A stretch of DNA of 64,000 nucleotides from Selaginella moellendorffii. Lineage: Eukaryota > Streptophyta > Lycopodiopsida > Selaginellales > Selaginellaceae. This document shows, piece by piece, positions 30,527 to 42,236 of this stretch. Location: contig NW_003314298.1 of assembly GCF_000143415.4 (NCBI RefSeq), forward strand, positions 1,271,250 to 1,335,249, given 5' to 3'. The notes beneath the pieces were generated by a model that was not told the DNA's origin, made no database searches, and saw only the letters and a program-made list of their open reading frames with translations. The translations under genes and the position numbers were made by a program. Each line of letters starts with the position of its first letter. Position 1 is the stretch's first letter.

Positions 30527-32929
30527 ATGCGCCCCAATGCCGCCGAGGGATTCAGGAGTTCCGGCGCTTGCAGCTCCTGCAGGAGGGTCCGAGGCCGTGC
30601 GGCTTCCTCTTTGATCGACAATAGCGACGGCGATGGAGCATCCAAGAAATCCGAGGTTCGTATCCAAATTCCCGGTAGAAGCTCGCGCCTGGGCGGATTC
30701 AGCCGCAATGGGGCAATCTATTCTTCCCAGAAAAAGCAGCAGCAGGAGCAGCAGCAGCGCGGATTCTTGGAACTGGAGGTCGTGGTGAAGAAATGGGATG
30801 GGAAATCTAGCTGCAGGGAGACCGTGGGAGCCGTGATTAAGCACTTGAGGGATGGAGGAGAGGCGCTTACCTTCTTCAGGTGGCTCCAGGCCAGGAACTT
30901 CAAGCACGACGTCTTCACTTACAATTGCCTGCTGGATAAGCTCATCCGGCACCGCGATTTGAAGCAAGCCGGCCAGGTTTTCGAGAAGATGGTCGCGCAG
31001 GGCGTGGCTCCGAATGGATTCACGTACGCTGTTCTCGTGCAATCGTCGTGCTACGAGAGGAACTCCGACGAAGCCGTGAGGTTTTTCGGTGAGATGGTGG
31101 ACAAGGGGTTCAAGCCGAGCTCCACGCTCTACCAGAAGGTGACCGAGTGTCTCAAAGCCACGGGGAAAGAGGGAGAATTTTCCAGAGTTTTTGGAAGAGA
31201 TTTGGAGAAGCGAGTTGCGGTGGAGATGATGCTCAAGAAGGCATTGCTCGTCAACTTTGTGATCCAGGACAAAGCTATCGAGGCTTCAAAGCTGTTTAGA
31301 GACATGGTGAAGAGCGGGTGTAAGCCCGACGCGACGATCTATAGCTACATGGTGCTGGTTCACTGCAAGCTGGAGAATCTCGACGAGGCCTTCAAGCTCT
31401 TTCTCGAGATGGCGGTGGAGTCGAAAGCTCCTCTCAACAACGTTGCCTGGACTGCTTTCCTCGGCGGCCTTTGCAAGTCGGGAAAGATCGAGCAAGCTTT
31501 CGAGGCATGTCGGACGATGCAAGAGAGCTTGAGCTCATCGCAGCCCGTCTACGACATGCTCATCCGGCTGCTGATCGAGAGCGGCCGTATCGACAAGGCC
31601 GAAGAGGCTTGCCTAGAGATAGCTGGAAGGAACATCCAGCCGAGCTCGGGGACATGTCACAGCGTGATCCAGGAGCTCTGCAAAGCCGGGAGAGTGGACA
31701 GCGCTCTGAGCCTCTTGGAAACGATGATCAAGCGTGGCTACTGCCCGGACATGGCGACTCACTCGATGCTCATCAACGAGCTTTGCAAGGCGGACAAGAT
31801 CCAAGAGGCACAGGAGTTCTTGCAAGGCATGAACAGGACGATCAGCACCCGTGCTAGCAGCTGCTTCTCCTACAACTCGCTCCTCAACAGCCTCTGCAAA
31901 GCCAAGAAAGTCCACCAGGCTTTCGCCATCTTCAGCACAATGGTGAGCGAGAGGAGCGTCGTCCCGGACGTGGTGAGCTACAGCATCCTCATCGATGGCT
32001 TCTGCAAGATCGACGAGCTCGGCCGCGCCGAGAAGCTCTACAAGCAGATGATCGACCTCAACTGCGTTCCAAACGTGACGACTTACAACGCCTTCCTCAA
32101 TGGTCTGATGAGGAAGGGCCGCATCGCTGACGCTCAGGGGGTCTACGAGGAGATGATATCGGCTGGCTGCTCGCCGGACGTGATCACGTACAGCACTCTC
32201 ATCCACGGCTTCAGCCTGGCCAGGAAACACGACCAAGCCCACGAGCTGTTCGAGGCGATGATCAGCCGGGGTTGCCGTCCCAACGCCGTGACTTACAACT
32301 GCCTTCTCCACGGCCTGTGCAAGGAGTCCAAGCCCGACGAAGCTCACGAGCTCTTCCGGAAGATGGTGGAGCGGGGCTGCGATCCAGACAAGGTGACTTA
32401 CACGACGCTGCTCTACGGCTTCTGCAACGTTGGGAAGATCGAGCAAGCGGTGGAGGTGTTTGACGAGATGGTGAGCAAGGGCCACGATCCGGACGTGGTG
32501 GCTTACAACTGCCTGCTCAAGGGGTTCTTCCGAGCAGGGAAGCCGGGCGAGGCCAGGCAGCTGTTCCAGGTGATGGTCTCGCGGGAATGCAAGCCAGACA
32601 CGGTGTCTCACAACATCATGATCGATGGCTTGTCCAAAGCCAAGCGCCTGGACGACGCGGTGGAGGTTTTCGAGAGGATGGAGCAGGATCACGGGTGTTC
32701 TCCGGATCTGGTGACTTACAACAGTCTCATCTTTGGGCTCTGCGGCGAGCAGCGATTGAGCGAAGCCATGAAAGTCTTCAAGGAGATTGACAGGCTCAAG
32801 TTGTCCCCGGATCCTCACGCTTTCAACGTTTTGCTGGAAGCCATGTACGCAGCTGGCCATAAGCCATTTTCTTCTTCTTCGCCCTCTCCCACGGAACACC
32901 ATGTAACATTTGTAGAAAATGAGGAATAG
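30527..32929 (+). CDS. P-class pentatricopeptide repeat (PPR) protein
   Basis: Intronless, 800 aa. The N-terminus (about residues 1-65) is rich in Arg and Ser with few acidic residues, as in mitochondrial or plastid transit peptides. A short Gln-rich stretch (KKQQQEQQQ) follows at about 66-74. From about residue 125 to the end I count around 18 PPR units of about 35 aa with the usual pattern (for example PDVVSYSILIDGFCKIDELG, VTYNCLLHGLCKESKPDEAH). No E, DYW or SMR domain follows, so it is P-class. Such proteins bind organelle RNA sequence-specifically for processing, stability or translation; the target cannot be read here. The last 146 bp are duplicated downstream. The frame is clean, so it is probably functional. 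Confidence 0.88.
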   Translation: MRPNAAEGFRSSGACSSCRRVRGRAASSLIDNSDGDGASKKSEVRIQIPGRSSRLGGFSRNGAIYSSQKKQQQEQQQRGFLELEVVVKKWDGKSSCRETVGAVIKHLRDGGEALTFFRWLQARNFKHDVFTYNCLLDKLIRHRDLKQAGQVFEKMVAQGVAPNGFTYAVLVQSSCYERNSDEAVRFFGEMVDKGFKPSSTLYQKVTECLKATGKEGEFSRVFGRDLEKRVAVEMMLKKALLVNFVIQDKAIEASKLFRDMVKSGCKPDATIYSYMVLVHCKLENLDEAFKLFLEMAVESKAPLNNVAWTAFLGGLCKSGKIEQAFEACRTMQESLSSSQPVYDMLIRLLIESGRIDKAEEACLEIAGRNIQPSSGTCHSVIQELCKAGRVDSALSLLETMIKRGYCPDMATHSMLINELCKADKIQEAQEFLQGMNRTISTRASSCFSYNSLLNSLCKAKKVHQAFAIFSTMVSERSVVPDVVSYSILIDGFCKIDELGRAEKLYKQMIDLNCVPNVTTYNAFLNGLMRKGRIADAQGVYEEMISAGCSPDVITYSTLIHGFSLARKHDQAHELFEAMISRGCRPNAVTYNCLLHGLCKESKPDEAHELFRKMVERGCDPDKVTYTTLLYGFCNVGKIEQAVEVFDEMVSKGHDPDVVAYNCLLKGFFRAGKPGEARQLFQVMVSRECKPDTVSHNIMIDGLSKAKRLDDAVEVFERMEQDHGCSPDLVTYNSLIFGLCGEQRLSEAMKVFKEIDRLKLSPDPHAFNVLLEAMYAAGHKPFSSSSPSPTEHHVTFVENEE

Positions 32930-33100
32930 TATACCAATTCGAGATCAGATTCAAAGATCCTCCCGCTTTCAACGTATTGATGGAAGCCATGCACGCAGCT
33001 GGCCATGAACCAGTTTCCTCTTCGTCTTTTTCATCTTCTTCGGTGGAAGAAAAATGTGGAATAATATACGAATTCGAGATCAGATTCACACAAAAAGGAG
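32811..33100 (+). repeat. tandem duplication of the PPR gene 3' end
   Basis: About 146 bp from ATCCTCACGCTTTCAACG (32811) recur at 32957 (ATCCTCCCGCTTTCAACG) and run past GCAGCTGGCCAT and a TCTTCTTC run to CGAATTCGAGATCAGATTCA. The first unit includes the PPR stop. The second is untranslated or a relic, with about a dozen substitutions and small indels. The region 33100-33780 shows no convincing gene. Confidence 0.8.
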
Positions 33101-33794
33101 GACCTTGGAGAAAGGTTCTGAAAGTCGATAGTGCCAAAAATGTACTGGAAGTGCAATAGAAGAGATAAGATCTTGGAGAAAGTTGACAGTATCACTGAAA
33201 GTTCAAGAGAACTATTAAATGGGAAAGTTGACAAAGGTGATGTTAACCCTGATAATGTCAAAAGAGCAAAAGAAGACAATGCGAATAAAGTCAAACCAAA
33301 TGTATCTGTTAATCTATGACAGGATATTGTGCTATGGAGAGCAATGTAGGAACTTGCGAGAATGAGCTCCGAAATACTTACGTATTTACTACGTATACCG
33401 GATAAGATCAAGCTAGATGATTCAAGCAATTAAAAATATTTCCTAACGAATCTTTATACGCGTAAGTATACCGCTTGAGTACGATACGGCGCGACTTTCG
33501 GCCAGTAATTTCTTGGAAATACGGCCAAGTTGCCCTAAACACGTGGCATTCCTGGCGCTGGCCACGTCGCACATCCTCCGAGCCAGCCGGATGCGTTTCC
33601 TGTTATGACATGTGCCACGCGAGGGAAATTGTTTATTTTTTTGCTTTGCTTTTTGGCTTTCTTGTTTCTAGGTCTGGACAAAGTCGTTCTTCGCGAGCGC
33701 CTTTGCTCCGCACGATGGGATCGTCGGGACGGGCGATCCCTTAGTTGACTTTGATCTCTCCAGTTTTGCTGCTGTCGATCGCCGGAATGCCGGC

Positions 33795-33802
33795 TTTATA
33801 AG
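33795..33802 (+). promoter_or_regulatory. TATA box of the CHX gene (candidate)
   Basis: TTTATAAG lies 113 bp upstream of the CHX ATG, a normal distance for a 5' UTR of about 80 bases. Confidence 0.5.
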
Positions 33803-33914
33803 CTGCCCTATCGCTGCAAAATATCCGCGCTCTCGATCGATATCGCATCGCTCTTCCATGGATCCATTCCTCTAGTATTGGATCACAGCAGCAGCGGCAG
33901 CGGCGGCGGCAGCT

Positions 33915-36744
33915 ATGGCGGCGAATTCCAATTCCACCTGCAAGCTCGCGTCGACGACCTCCCATGGCATCTGGCAGGGCGATAATCCCATCGAGTTCTC
34001 GCTATCGCTCCTCATTGTCCAGATTATCCTCGTCCTCACTGTCACTCGCGTTCTTGGCCTCCTTCTCAAGCCACTGCGGCAACCTCGGGTCATCGCGGAG
34101 ATTATTGTAAGTTCCTTTCTTTCTTAGATAGCGCTAGCGCTTGTTTCGATGATAAGCTTTCTTTCTTTGCTCCGAGAGAGATTTGTTTAATCGAGAGAAG
34201 CGGTGGCCAGTGGACTGATCATAATTTTTCTTTTCACAGGGTGGTGTGCTGCTGGGTCCATCGGCACTGGGGCGAAACAGCGATTACTTGGCGAAGATCT
34301 TCACCAAGCAAAGCCTTTCGATCCTCACCACCTTTGCAAACATGGGGCTGATGTTCTTCCTGTTCATGGTCGGCCTGGAGCTCGATCTGGCGTCTCTCAA
34401 GCGCACCGGCAAGCAGGCCGCCGCCATCTCCATCGCTGGGATCTCTCTCCCGTTCGCGGCGGGCGTCGGGGTCTCGTTCGTGCTCCACAACACCGTCAAC
34501 CCCGACACGAAGTTCATCCCCTTCCTGGTTTTCATGGGGGTGGCGCTCTCCATCACGGCATTCCCAGTGCTGGCACGCATCCTCGCCGAGAGAAGGCTGC
34601 TCACCACCGACGTTGGAAAGATGGCGATCGCCGCCGCCGCTGCCAACGACGTGGTTGCATGGATCTTCCTCGCGCTGGCCGTGGCACTCTCCGGAACGGG
34701 ACGGAGTCCGGCAGTGGCAGCATGGATTCTTCTCTGTGGAGTGGCGTTCGTCCTTGCGATGTTCTTGTTCGTCAAGCCACTGATGGCCTGGATCGCTAGC
34801 CGCTCTCCGGCCGACCAGCCAGTCAAGGAGCTCTACGTTTGCATCGCACTGGGGGGAGTGTTAGTGTCCGGCTTCGTCACGGACTTCATCGGCATACACG
34901 GCATTTTTGGAGCTTTCGTGTTTGGGCTTATCATCCCTGAGGGACACTTTGCTCACGCACTCATCGAGAAGATCGAGGACTTCGTCAACATTTTGATGCT
35001 GCCCCTCTACTTCGCGGCCAGCGGCCTCCAGACCGACATTGGCAGCATCAGCGGAGCCCGCTCGTTTGGACTCTTGGTGCTCGTCATCGTCACGGCTTGT
35101 GGCGGGAAGATTTTGGGAACTCTGGCCGTGTCAATGGCGTATGGGGAGAACTTTCGCAAGGCGTTGACGCTGGGGTTCTTGATGAACACGAAAGGTCTCG
35201 TGGAGCTTATCGTGCTCAACATCGGCAAGGAAAGAAAGGTAGGCGCATTTCACTTTCTCGTTTACGCTACGTTAGGTGGCTAAACTACAGAAGCGTGATT
35301 TTGACAGGTGCTTAACGAGGAGATGTTTGCGATCATGGTGATTATGGCGCTGTTCACGACTTTCATCACGACACCGGTGGTGATGGCACTCTACAAACCA
35401 GCCAGAGACCAGGTACCGTACAAGCGGAGGAAACTCAGCCGTCTCTCACCGATGGACGAGCAAGGAAACAACCAGCTCAGGGTGCTGGCCTGCGTCCACG
35501 GCATGAAGAACGTCCCGACAGTGATGAACTTGATCGAGTCGATCCGGGGCAGCAACCGGAAGGAGCTCTTCCGGCTCTACATCCTCCAGCTGGTGGAGCT
35601 CACGGAGCGATCGTCGGCCATCATGATGGTCCAGAGGGTCCGGCAAGACGGCCTCCCGGTGTCTCGAGCGGGGGGCTCCTCGTTCGCAGTTGTCAACGGG
35701 ATCGCGGTCGCGTTTGGAGCTTTCGCGCAGCTCAACAAGGTGACGCTGCGGTCTCTCACCGCGATCACGGCGCTTCCAGACATGCACGACGACATCTGCA
35801 CCACCGCGGCCAACAAGCGAGCAGCGCTCATCATCCTCCCGTTCCACAAGTACGCTCGCGCCGATGGCCTCCTCGAAACCATGCACCCGGGCTTCCAGAT
35901 TGTGAACCAGCGTGTTCTCGTCCACGCGCCGTGCTCGGTGGGGATCCTCATAGACCGAGGAGCTTCCGCACACCAGATCTCCTCCATGAACGTCAACCAC
36001 AGCGTTGCGGTGTTCTTCTTCGGCGGTCCAGATGACCGGGAGGCTCTAGCGGTGGGAATGCGAATGGCCGAGCATCCAGGGATCAAGCTCTCGGTGGTGA
36101 AGTTCCTGGTGGATCATCAGCAGCACCAGCAGCAAGAACAGCAGCAGCAGCAGCACGTCGTCTCGATCGACGCTGCCGGCGGCGGCCTCCACGATCAGCA
36201 CCACCTTGGTCACAGCGGCAGGCGTTCATCCGACTTTGCGTCCATGATTCCAAGGCTTACCTCGGTCGACACGGGCTACCATATCGCGCCAGGAACCATC
36301 GCCAAGGAGGAGAGCGTTCTCGACGAACAGGCATTGGCGGGGCTCAGGGAAGTCCTGGAAGAACAGAAGGACAAGGAGGAGCGTTGGATCTTTGTGGAGG
36401 AGGTGAACGTGGACGGCGATCCCATCCACGCGGTGATGGGCGTGGCCAGGAAGAACGAGCACGGGCTCCTGATCGTGGGGAGAGGTCGCCGGCCCATCCC
36501 GGGGATGGCGTCACTTTCGCGGCGGCAGGCCACGTATGCGGAGCTGGGCCCAGTTGGCGATGCGCTGGCAGTCGCGAATGAAGACGTGGACGATCGCCAC
36601 CATCACCGCGACAGGCAACAGCAGGCCGTGGTTAAGGCGTCGGTGTTGGTGGTCCAGCAGTATGATCCGGTGCTCGTGCCTGGTAACCATGCCGACGTGG
36701 GGACGGCGCCCACGGCCAAGGTCTCGGAGGGAACCAGCCCATGA
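33915..36744 (+). CDS. CHX-type cation/H+ antiporter (CPA2 family)
   Basis: Three exons: 33915-34106, 34240-35238 and 35308-36744. The introns (133 and 69 bp) are both GT-AG and phase 0. The product is 875 aa, in the usual CHX size range. Residues about 25-410 form the membrane antiporter domain with many hydrophobic spans (LFFLFMVGLELDL; AAAANDVVAWIFLALA with the Asn-Asp pair typical of CPA2; GFVFGLIIPEGHF variant FVFGLIIPEGHF). Residues about 430-875 form the cytosolic tail with two weak UspA-like halves, separated by a His/Gln-rich insert (HQQHQQQEQQQQQH). CHX proteins move K+ or Na+ against H+ at endomembranes or the plasma membrane and affect pH and ion balance. Start context and the TATA at 33795 support the start. 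No lesion seen. Confidence 0.92.
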
Positions 36745-36963
36745 AAATAGATAAGGAAGCCCTTCTTGATAATAACGAAAAAAGGAATACTTGCTGTATA
36801 TAGATTTAAAACTTGATGTATATACTTGCTGTACATTTAATGTACTTTTTTGCATTACGAGAACATTTGCTGACGTGTTAAGTGACTCGATCGTCGTTAG
36901 CAAAATTCTTTTTTTCAAAACAAATAGAAAGAATTGTTAAAAATATGGGATTATCATGAAACC

Positions 36964-37031
36964 GGGTAGAGCGGAGGACTGTAGTTGCTCAGCAATCCTT
37001 AGGTCTCTGGTTCGATTCCGGCAGGTCGGAC
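36964..37031 (+). pseudogene. tRNA-Tyr(GUA)-like relic lacking the 5' part
   Basis: GGTAGAGCGG, GGACTGTAGTTGC, CAATCCTTAGGTC and GGTTCGATTCCGG, ending AGGTCGGA, match a plant tRNA-Tyr from the D-stem to the 3' end, with anticodon GTA and a short intron-like insert after it. The 5' acceptor strand and D-arm start are replaced by unrelated ATTATCATGAAACC, so no cloverleaf can close. The B box is intact and the A box is lost. It may be a truncated gene or the head of a tRNA-derived SINE; a short A-rich tract occurs near 37153-37175. Confidence 0.65.
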
Positions 37032-37196
37032 TCAACCTTTGTGTTTGTGTCAACGTGGAGCCGAGTCAGTTGACACGTCAACTAGAAGCTGGCTCTCATT
37101 TTGCTAGTGGCCCACTTTCACCCACAGAACTTATCACTGTCAACAATGACACCAAAAAAAACGAGCAGAAAAAAACACCAACATTTCTCTTTCCCA

Positions 37197-37346
37197 CAGG
37201 AACTTCACTTTCTCTTTTTACCTAAGCATAGTTTTTGTGGGGATGAAAAAGGGACCTTTTAGATGATAAAACCTACAGGAACTTTACTTTCTCTTTTTAC
37301 CTACTAAAAAGCGTAGTTTTGTGGGGATGAAGAAGGGACCTTTTAA
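37197..37346 (+). repeat. direct repeat of about 75 bp
   Basis: CAGGAACTTCACTTTCTC..GGGGATGAAAAAGGGACCTTTTAGA at 37197-37263 recurs with small changes at 37275-37346. Its role is unknown. The rest of 37350-38530 is promoter or untranslated sequence for the next gene, with no supported frame. Confidence 0.7.
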
Positions 37347-38532
37347 ACAATAACAATGAACCAAAAGCTCAAATCAAATCAATCAAGGTCCCATGCTTGA
37401 AAAATGACCAGAAGAAAACAAAACACAAATTACGAAAATGCAATCCAAAGACAAATTTGAAGACAACACAACAATCGCTTTCCTTTGTTTGGTTTTTTTA
37501 ATTTGAGTGTCAATATGCGGCCTGGAGATTGTTTGTGTACAGCAGGACATTCAAGCTATCAACCGAGGAAAACACCCAAGTATACGTTTGGAAATACCTT
37601 TACAGGGACTAACTGGCATACACCAATGTATGTGATCATCGTGTTGCCATTGCCAGTGGCCGGCAAGTATCAAACAAGTTGGCAAATGGCAATGGAATGT
37701 ACGTGGTATTTTAGCTCGATTTGAACGTTCGGATCCAAACAAGTTCAGGTGGGCGTACATTTATTTTTGTTTCAAAAGCTTTAATAAAAACATATGTGCA
37801 CATGTGATGGATTTTAAAAAAGAAAACAATTACAAACAAGAAATTGAGATCACGAGATCAATCAAAATGTTGTTTGTGTGGGATCATGCAAGAATCAAGG
37901 ACAGCATATGCTCGGGATCAAGCGCCGGCCGTTCAACCTGAGAGCTGGACAAGTCCCCGGCCGTACGATGAGCTCTCCGGCACGTGGCAAAATCAGAGCC
38001 GTTAGATCTCTGGCGCTCTTTTTCAACGAAAGCGTTTTCTTTCCGACCGTGGAGAGCTCAAAAGCGAGGCCGAAGTGGGTACTTTTTTTCGCCTACCAAT
38101 CTCGAGATTCCAATCCTTTCCGCCGCTGGGAAAGATTGGAGGATCTAGGAGATAAGTTAAATCGATTGATCGATCTGAGGGCGGAGCTTTGTGGATGGAT
38201 GATTGATCGATGGGCGCTTGGATCGCGGAGGAATTCCACGACCCACATTGCCGGTTTGTCTTGGATTGATTCAGTCTCTCCTTTCTCCTGGACTCTTGCC
38301 GCAATTAGGATGGAACACGCGAGAAAGCTCTGTTCTTCCCTGGATTTAGATCGCCCATTACGAATCCCGGTGGAGTAGTTGCAACAGCCGAGCACCAATT
38401 CCACACATTCCCATCGATTCGCCAGGAATTCCTCCCAGATCCAAATGCCCATCACCGGCATTCGCCGCGAGATCCACTGAGAGATAAAGAGGAGGAAAGA
38501 CGAAGAAGGCTACGCATCCAATCGATCAATCC

Positions 38533-41500
38533 ATGGACGCCGCCAAGAAGCTCTTCGTGGAGGTATGCAATGCCACAGATCTAATGCCAAAGGACGGGGA
38601 GGGATCCGCAAGCCCCTACTGCGTGCTGGAATTCGATGGCCAGCGCCGGCGAACAGAGCCCAAGAGCAAGGATCTCAAGCCCACCTGGAACACGGTGCTG
38701 GAATTCGCGATCCAAGGCCCGATCGACGACAAGGAGATCGAGATCACGGTGCTGAGTGACAAGAAGACCGGCGGCAAGCAGCGACCCCAGTTCCTGGGCC
38801 GCGTGAGGATCCCAGCCAAGAGCGCCGCCAAGAAAGGCGAGGAATCCATCGTCTACTATCCCTTGGCGAAGAGGAGCTTCTTCTCTCACGTCAAAGGCGA
38901 GATTGGAATCAAGATGTGGTGGAGCGACGAGGAACCAGCTCCTCCTCCTCCCGCCGATGGCGATGGCGAGAAGAAAGTGGAAGAGGGCGATGCCAAGAGC
39001 GAAGAGGGCGAGAAGAAACCGGAAGAAACACCCGCCACCGCGAGCAGCGATCCCGAGAAGGAGGAGAAGGATGGAGGAGATGGCGATGGAGGGAATGTGG
39101 AGAAGGAAGTGGAAGAGAAGAAGGAAGAAGAAAAGAAAGAAGAGGAGGAGAAGAAAGAGGATGGCGGCAGTGGCGGCGGCGGCGATGGCGAGAAGAAAGA
39201 AGACGACCCACCAAAGAAAGAAGTGGAAGAAGAAGCTAGCAGCGCCGCTACCACCACCGTGGAAGCAAAGAAAGAAGAAGAAGAGAAGCATGGCAATGGC
39301 GGCGGCGGTGGTGGCAGTGGCGATGGAGAAAACACGAAGATCGCCTCCAGGGCGGCGGAGTTTGTCCGGCCACCGCCGCGGCCATCGCCACCCACGATCG
39401 TCCCCGCCGGCGAGTTCATCCTCAAGGAGACCAAGCCCATGATCGCCACCAAGGCGATCGGCGACAAGGTGGTCACCTTCGATCTGGTGGAGAGGATGCA
39501 GTACCTCTTTGTCCGCGTCGTCAAGGCGCGCGCGCTGGCATCCAAGGATGCTGCCATCGATCCCTTCGCCAAGATCTCGCTGGGATCGCACACCGCGCGC
39601 ACCAGATCCGTGCCCAGCACGCTCTACCCCGAGTGGAACGAGGTGTTCGCGTTTGGCAAGGAGAGGATGGGCGGCCCAGCGCTGGAGATCGCGGTGTCCG
39701 ACGACCGCGATCCGGATTCCAGCTTCCTGGGCAGCGTCGTCTTCGAGTTTGCCGAGATCCCAGTGCGCGTCCCGCCGGACAGCCCGCTAGCGCCGCAGTG
39801 GTACCGCCTGGAGCGAAAGAGCCACCATAGCCAGAGCTCGCCAAGAACAGTCCGAGGTGATATAATGCTGGCGGTGTGGCTGGGCACCCAGGCGGACGAG
39901 GCGTTCACCGAGGCGTGGCAATCGGACTCTGGCGGATACGCGCACACTCGATCCAAAGTCTACCTCTCGCCCAAGCTGTGGTACCTCCGCGTGAACGTGA
40001 TCGAGGCCCAGGAAGTCCACCTGGAGCGCTTCCAGCCCGAGGTGACAGTCCGAGCTCACCTCGGCTTCCAGGTCCAGCGGACTCGGGTAGCCGGCAACCG
40101 TACAACCAGCCCGTTCTGGAACGAGGACCTCCTCTTCGTCGCCGCGGAGCCATTCGAGGACGATCTGGTGCTGCGAGTGGAGGAGCGCAAGAGCGGCGGC
40201 GAGAAGGAGGAGCACGCGCTGCTGGGGCTCGTCCGGATCGCGCTCTCCGGCGTGGAGCGCCGGATCGACCACCGCCAAGTGAGCTCCCGCTGGTACAACC
40301 TCGAGAAGCATGGTGGTGGCGGCGATGGTAGCGGTGGTGGCGAAGACGAGCAGAAGAAGCATAGCTTCCATGGGCGACTGCATCTCCGGGTGTGCTTGGA
40401 TGGCGGCTACCACGTCCTGGACGAGCCGGTGAATCACCTGAGCTGCGCGAATCCAACCGCGAGGCAGCTGTGGAAGGCCGGGGTGGGGATGCTGGAGCTG
40501 GGGATCATCCGCGGCAAGGACGTGCTGCCCATGAAGAACAAGGAGGGGCGGGGGAGTACGGACGCGTACGTGGTGGCCAAGTACGGCTCGAAGTGGGTAC
40601 GAACGCGTACGGTCATGGATAGCCTCAACCCCCGGTGGAACGAGCAGTACCGGTGGGACGTGCACGACCCCTGTACGGTGCTTACCATCGGCGTGTTTGA
40701 CAACGCCCAGCTCGTGGATCATGGCCACCACGATCACCACCATCACCAAAACGTAAGAACTCTCTCTGGCCTTCTACATGATCGTTTAGTCTTCACTGCC
40801 CGTTTCTATGATCTCTCTTTGCTTCCCTTGCTCTTTCTCTTTACCAAAATCTCTCTTTGCTGATCTCTTTAGCTCCACAATCTCTCGTTGCTTCCTTTGA
40901 TCTCTTTGATCGAGATCTTTAGCTATATCTCCACAATCTCTCATCGTTTCATATATCTCCACATTCTCTCTTTGATCTCTTCAGCTTAATCTCTCAGCGC
41001 TTTCTTTGATCTCTTTAGCTATATAGATCAAAACTTTGCGAGCTTTTCTAACGATTTTCTTGTTGCTGTGATTGTGGGCGATCCATCCAATTCAATCCAA
41101 TCCAACCAGGCCAACCGCGACGCCCGGATCGGCAAGGTGAGGATCCGGCTATCCACCCTGGAGAGCGACCGCGTCTACACGAACCGCTACCCGCTACTCT
41201 CGCTCCAGCAGTCGGGCGTAAAGAAGCTGGGCGAGGTGGAGCTCGCCGTACGCTTCACCTCCGCTTCCGTACTCTCCATGCTCCAGCTCTACTTCCAGCC
41301 GCTGCTGCCGCGAATGCACTACCTCCACCCATTGGGCGTCACCCAGGCGGAGATCCTGCGAATATCCGCCATGCGCATCGTGGCCATCCGCCTGGCGCGA
41401 TCCGAGCCGCCCCTCCGCCAGGAGGTCGTACAGTACATGCTCGATACGGACGTCAACGTTTGGTCGCTTCGTCGCAGCAAGGTCAACTACTTCCGCCTCA

Positions 41501-42099
41501 TGAGCGTGCTGAATGGGCCAATGGCGGTCGTACGCTGGATGGAGAACATTTGCCACTGGCGCAACCCGGTCACGACCGTACTCGTCCATATCTTGTTCCT
41601 CATCCTGGTGTGGTACCCGGAGCTCATCCTCCCCACGCTCTTCCTCTACATGTTCTTGATCGGGCTGTGGCAGTACCGATCCCGGCCGCGATCGCCGCCA
41701 TCCATGGAGGCGCGGCTGTCCCAGGCGGAGGTCGTGGAGCCGGACGAGCTGGACGAGGAGTTTGATCCCATCCCGAGCGCCAAGGACCCGAATGTGATCC
41801 GGGCGAGGTATGATCGCGTGAGGATCGTGGCGGCCAGGATCCAGAATGTGTTGGGCGATCTGGCGACGCAGGGGGAGAGGGTCGGGGCGCTCCTGAGCTG
41901 GAGGGATCCCAGGGCGACGGCGATCTTTGTCACGTTTTCGCTGGTTGTGGCGGTGGTGCTGTACGTGGTGCCCATCCGGGTGATCGTGGTCGTGGCGGGC
42001 CTGTACGCGATGAGGCACCCGAGGTTCAGGGATCCGCTGCCGGCGGCGCCGATCAACTTCTTTCGGCGGCTGCCATCGCTGGCGGATCGCATCCTCTAA
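38533..42099 (+). CDS. MCTP: four C2 domains plus PRT_C membrane region (QUIRKY-like)
   Basis: Two exons: 38533-40752 and 41110-42099. The 357 bp GT-AG intron is phase 0 and joins ..HHHHQN to ANRDARIGKVRIRLS. The product is 1069 aa. C2A is at about residues 4-130 (LFVEVCNATDLMPKDG). A long acidic Lys/Glu and Gly-rich linker (about 135-285) follows. C2B is at about 310-445, C2C at about 475-600 and C2D at about 650-790 (GMLELGIIRGKDVLPMKNKE). The phosphoribosyltransferase C-terminal domain at about 840-1069 has two hydrophobic hairpins (VLVHILFLILVWYPELILP and IFVTFSLVVAVVLYVVPIRV). Four C2 domains with an acidic linker resemble QUIRKY. MCTPs tether ER to plasma membrane at plasmodesmata and act in signalling and transport. 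A rearranged, inverted copy of its first exon is at 43921-44830. Confidence 0.93.
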
Positions 42100-42236
42100 A
42101 GAAGATCTGGAGCGGAAGAAATCTCCCACTTCTCCTTGTATGGTTCTTACGCACCAGAAATAGAACTCATCCTCTGGTGAGACCAGCAGCGAGTGATCGA
42201 AAACAAGGCCAAGCTCGCAGGGAAAGACCGATCTCA

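Noticed and set aside
31613-32902. 429-codon open frame antisense to the PPR gene
   Set aside because: It is a shadow of a GC-rich, repeat-structured gene; the His/Leu/Val-rich peptide repeats with the PPR period.
33131-33319. 62-codon Lys/Asp/Asn-rich frame after the PPR gene
   Set aside because: No recognisable feature. It follows the duplicated PPR tail and is probably untranslated or spacer sequence.
36956-37225. 89-codon frame after CHX
   Set aside because: It runs over the tRNA-Tyr relic and has no protein features.
37878-38378. 166-codon frame upstream of MCTP
   Set aside because: No domain, lies where the promoter and 5' untranslated region are expected, with an equally long antisense frame.
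38581-39620. Long antisense frames over the MCTP acidic linker, and at 39787-40749
   Set aside because: Antisense of Lys/Glu codons gives Phe/Leu/Ser runs. The sense strand has clear C2 domains.
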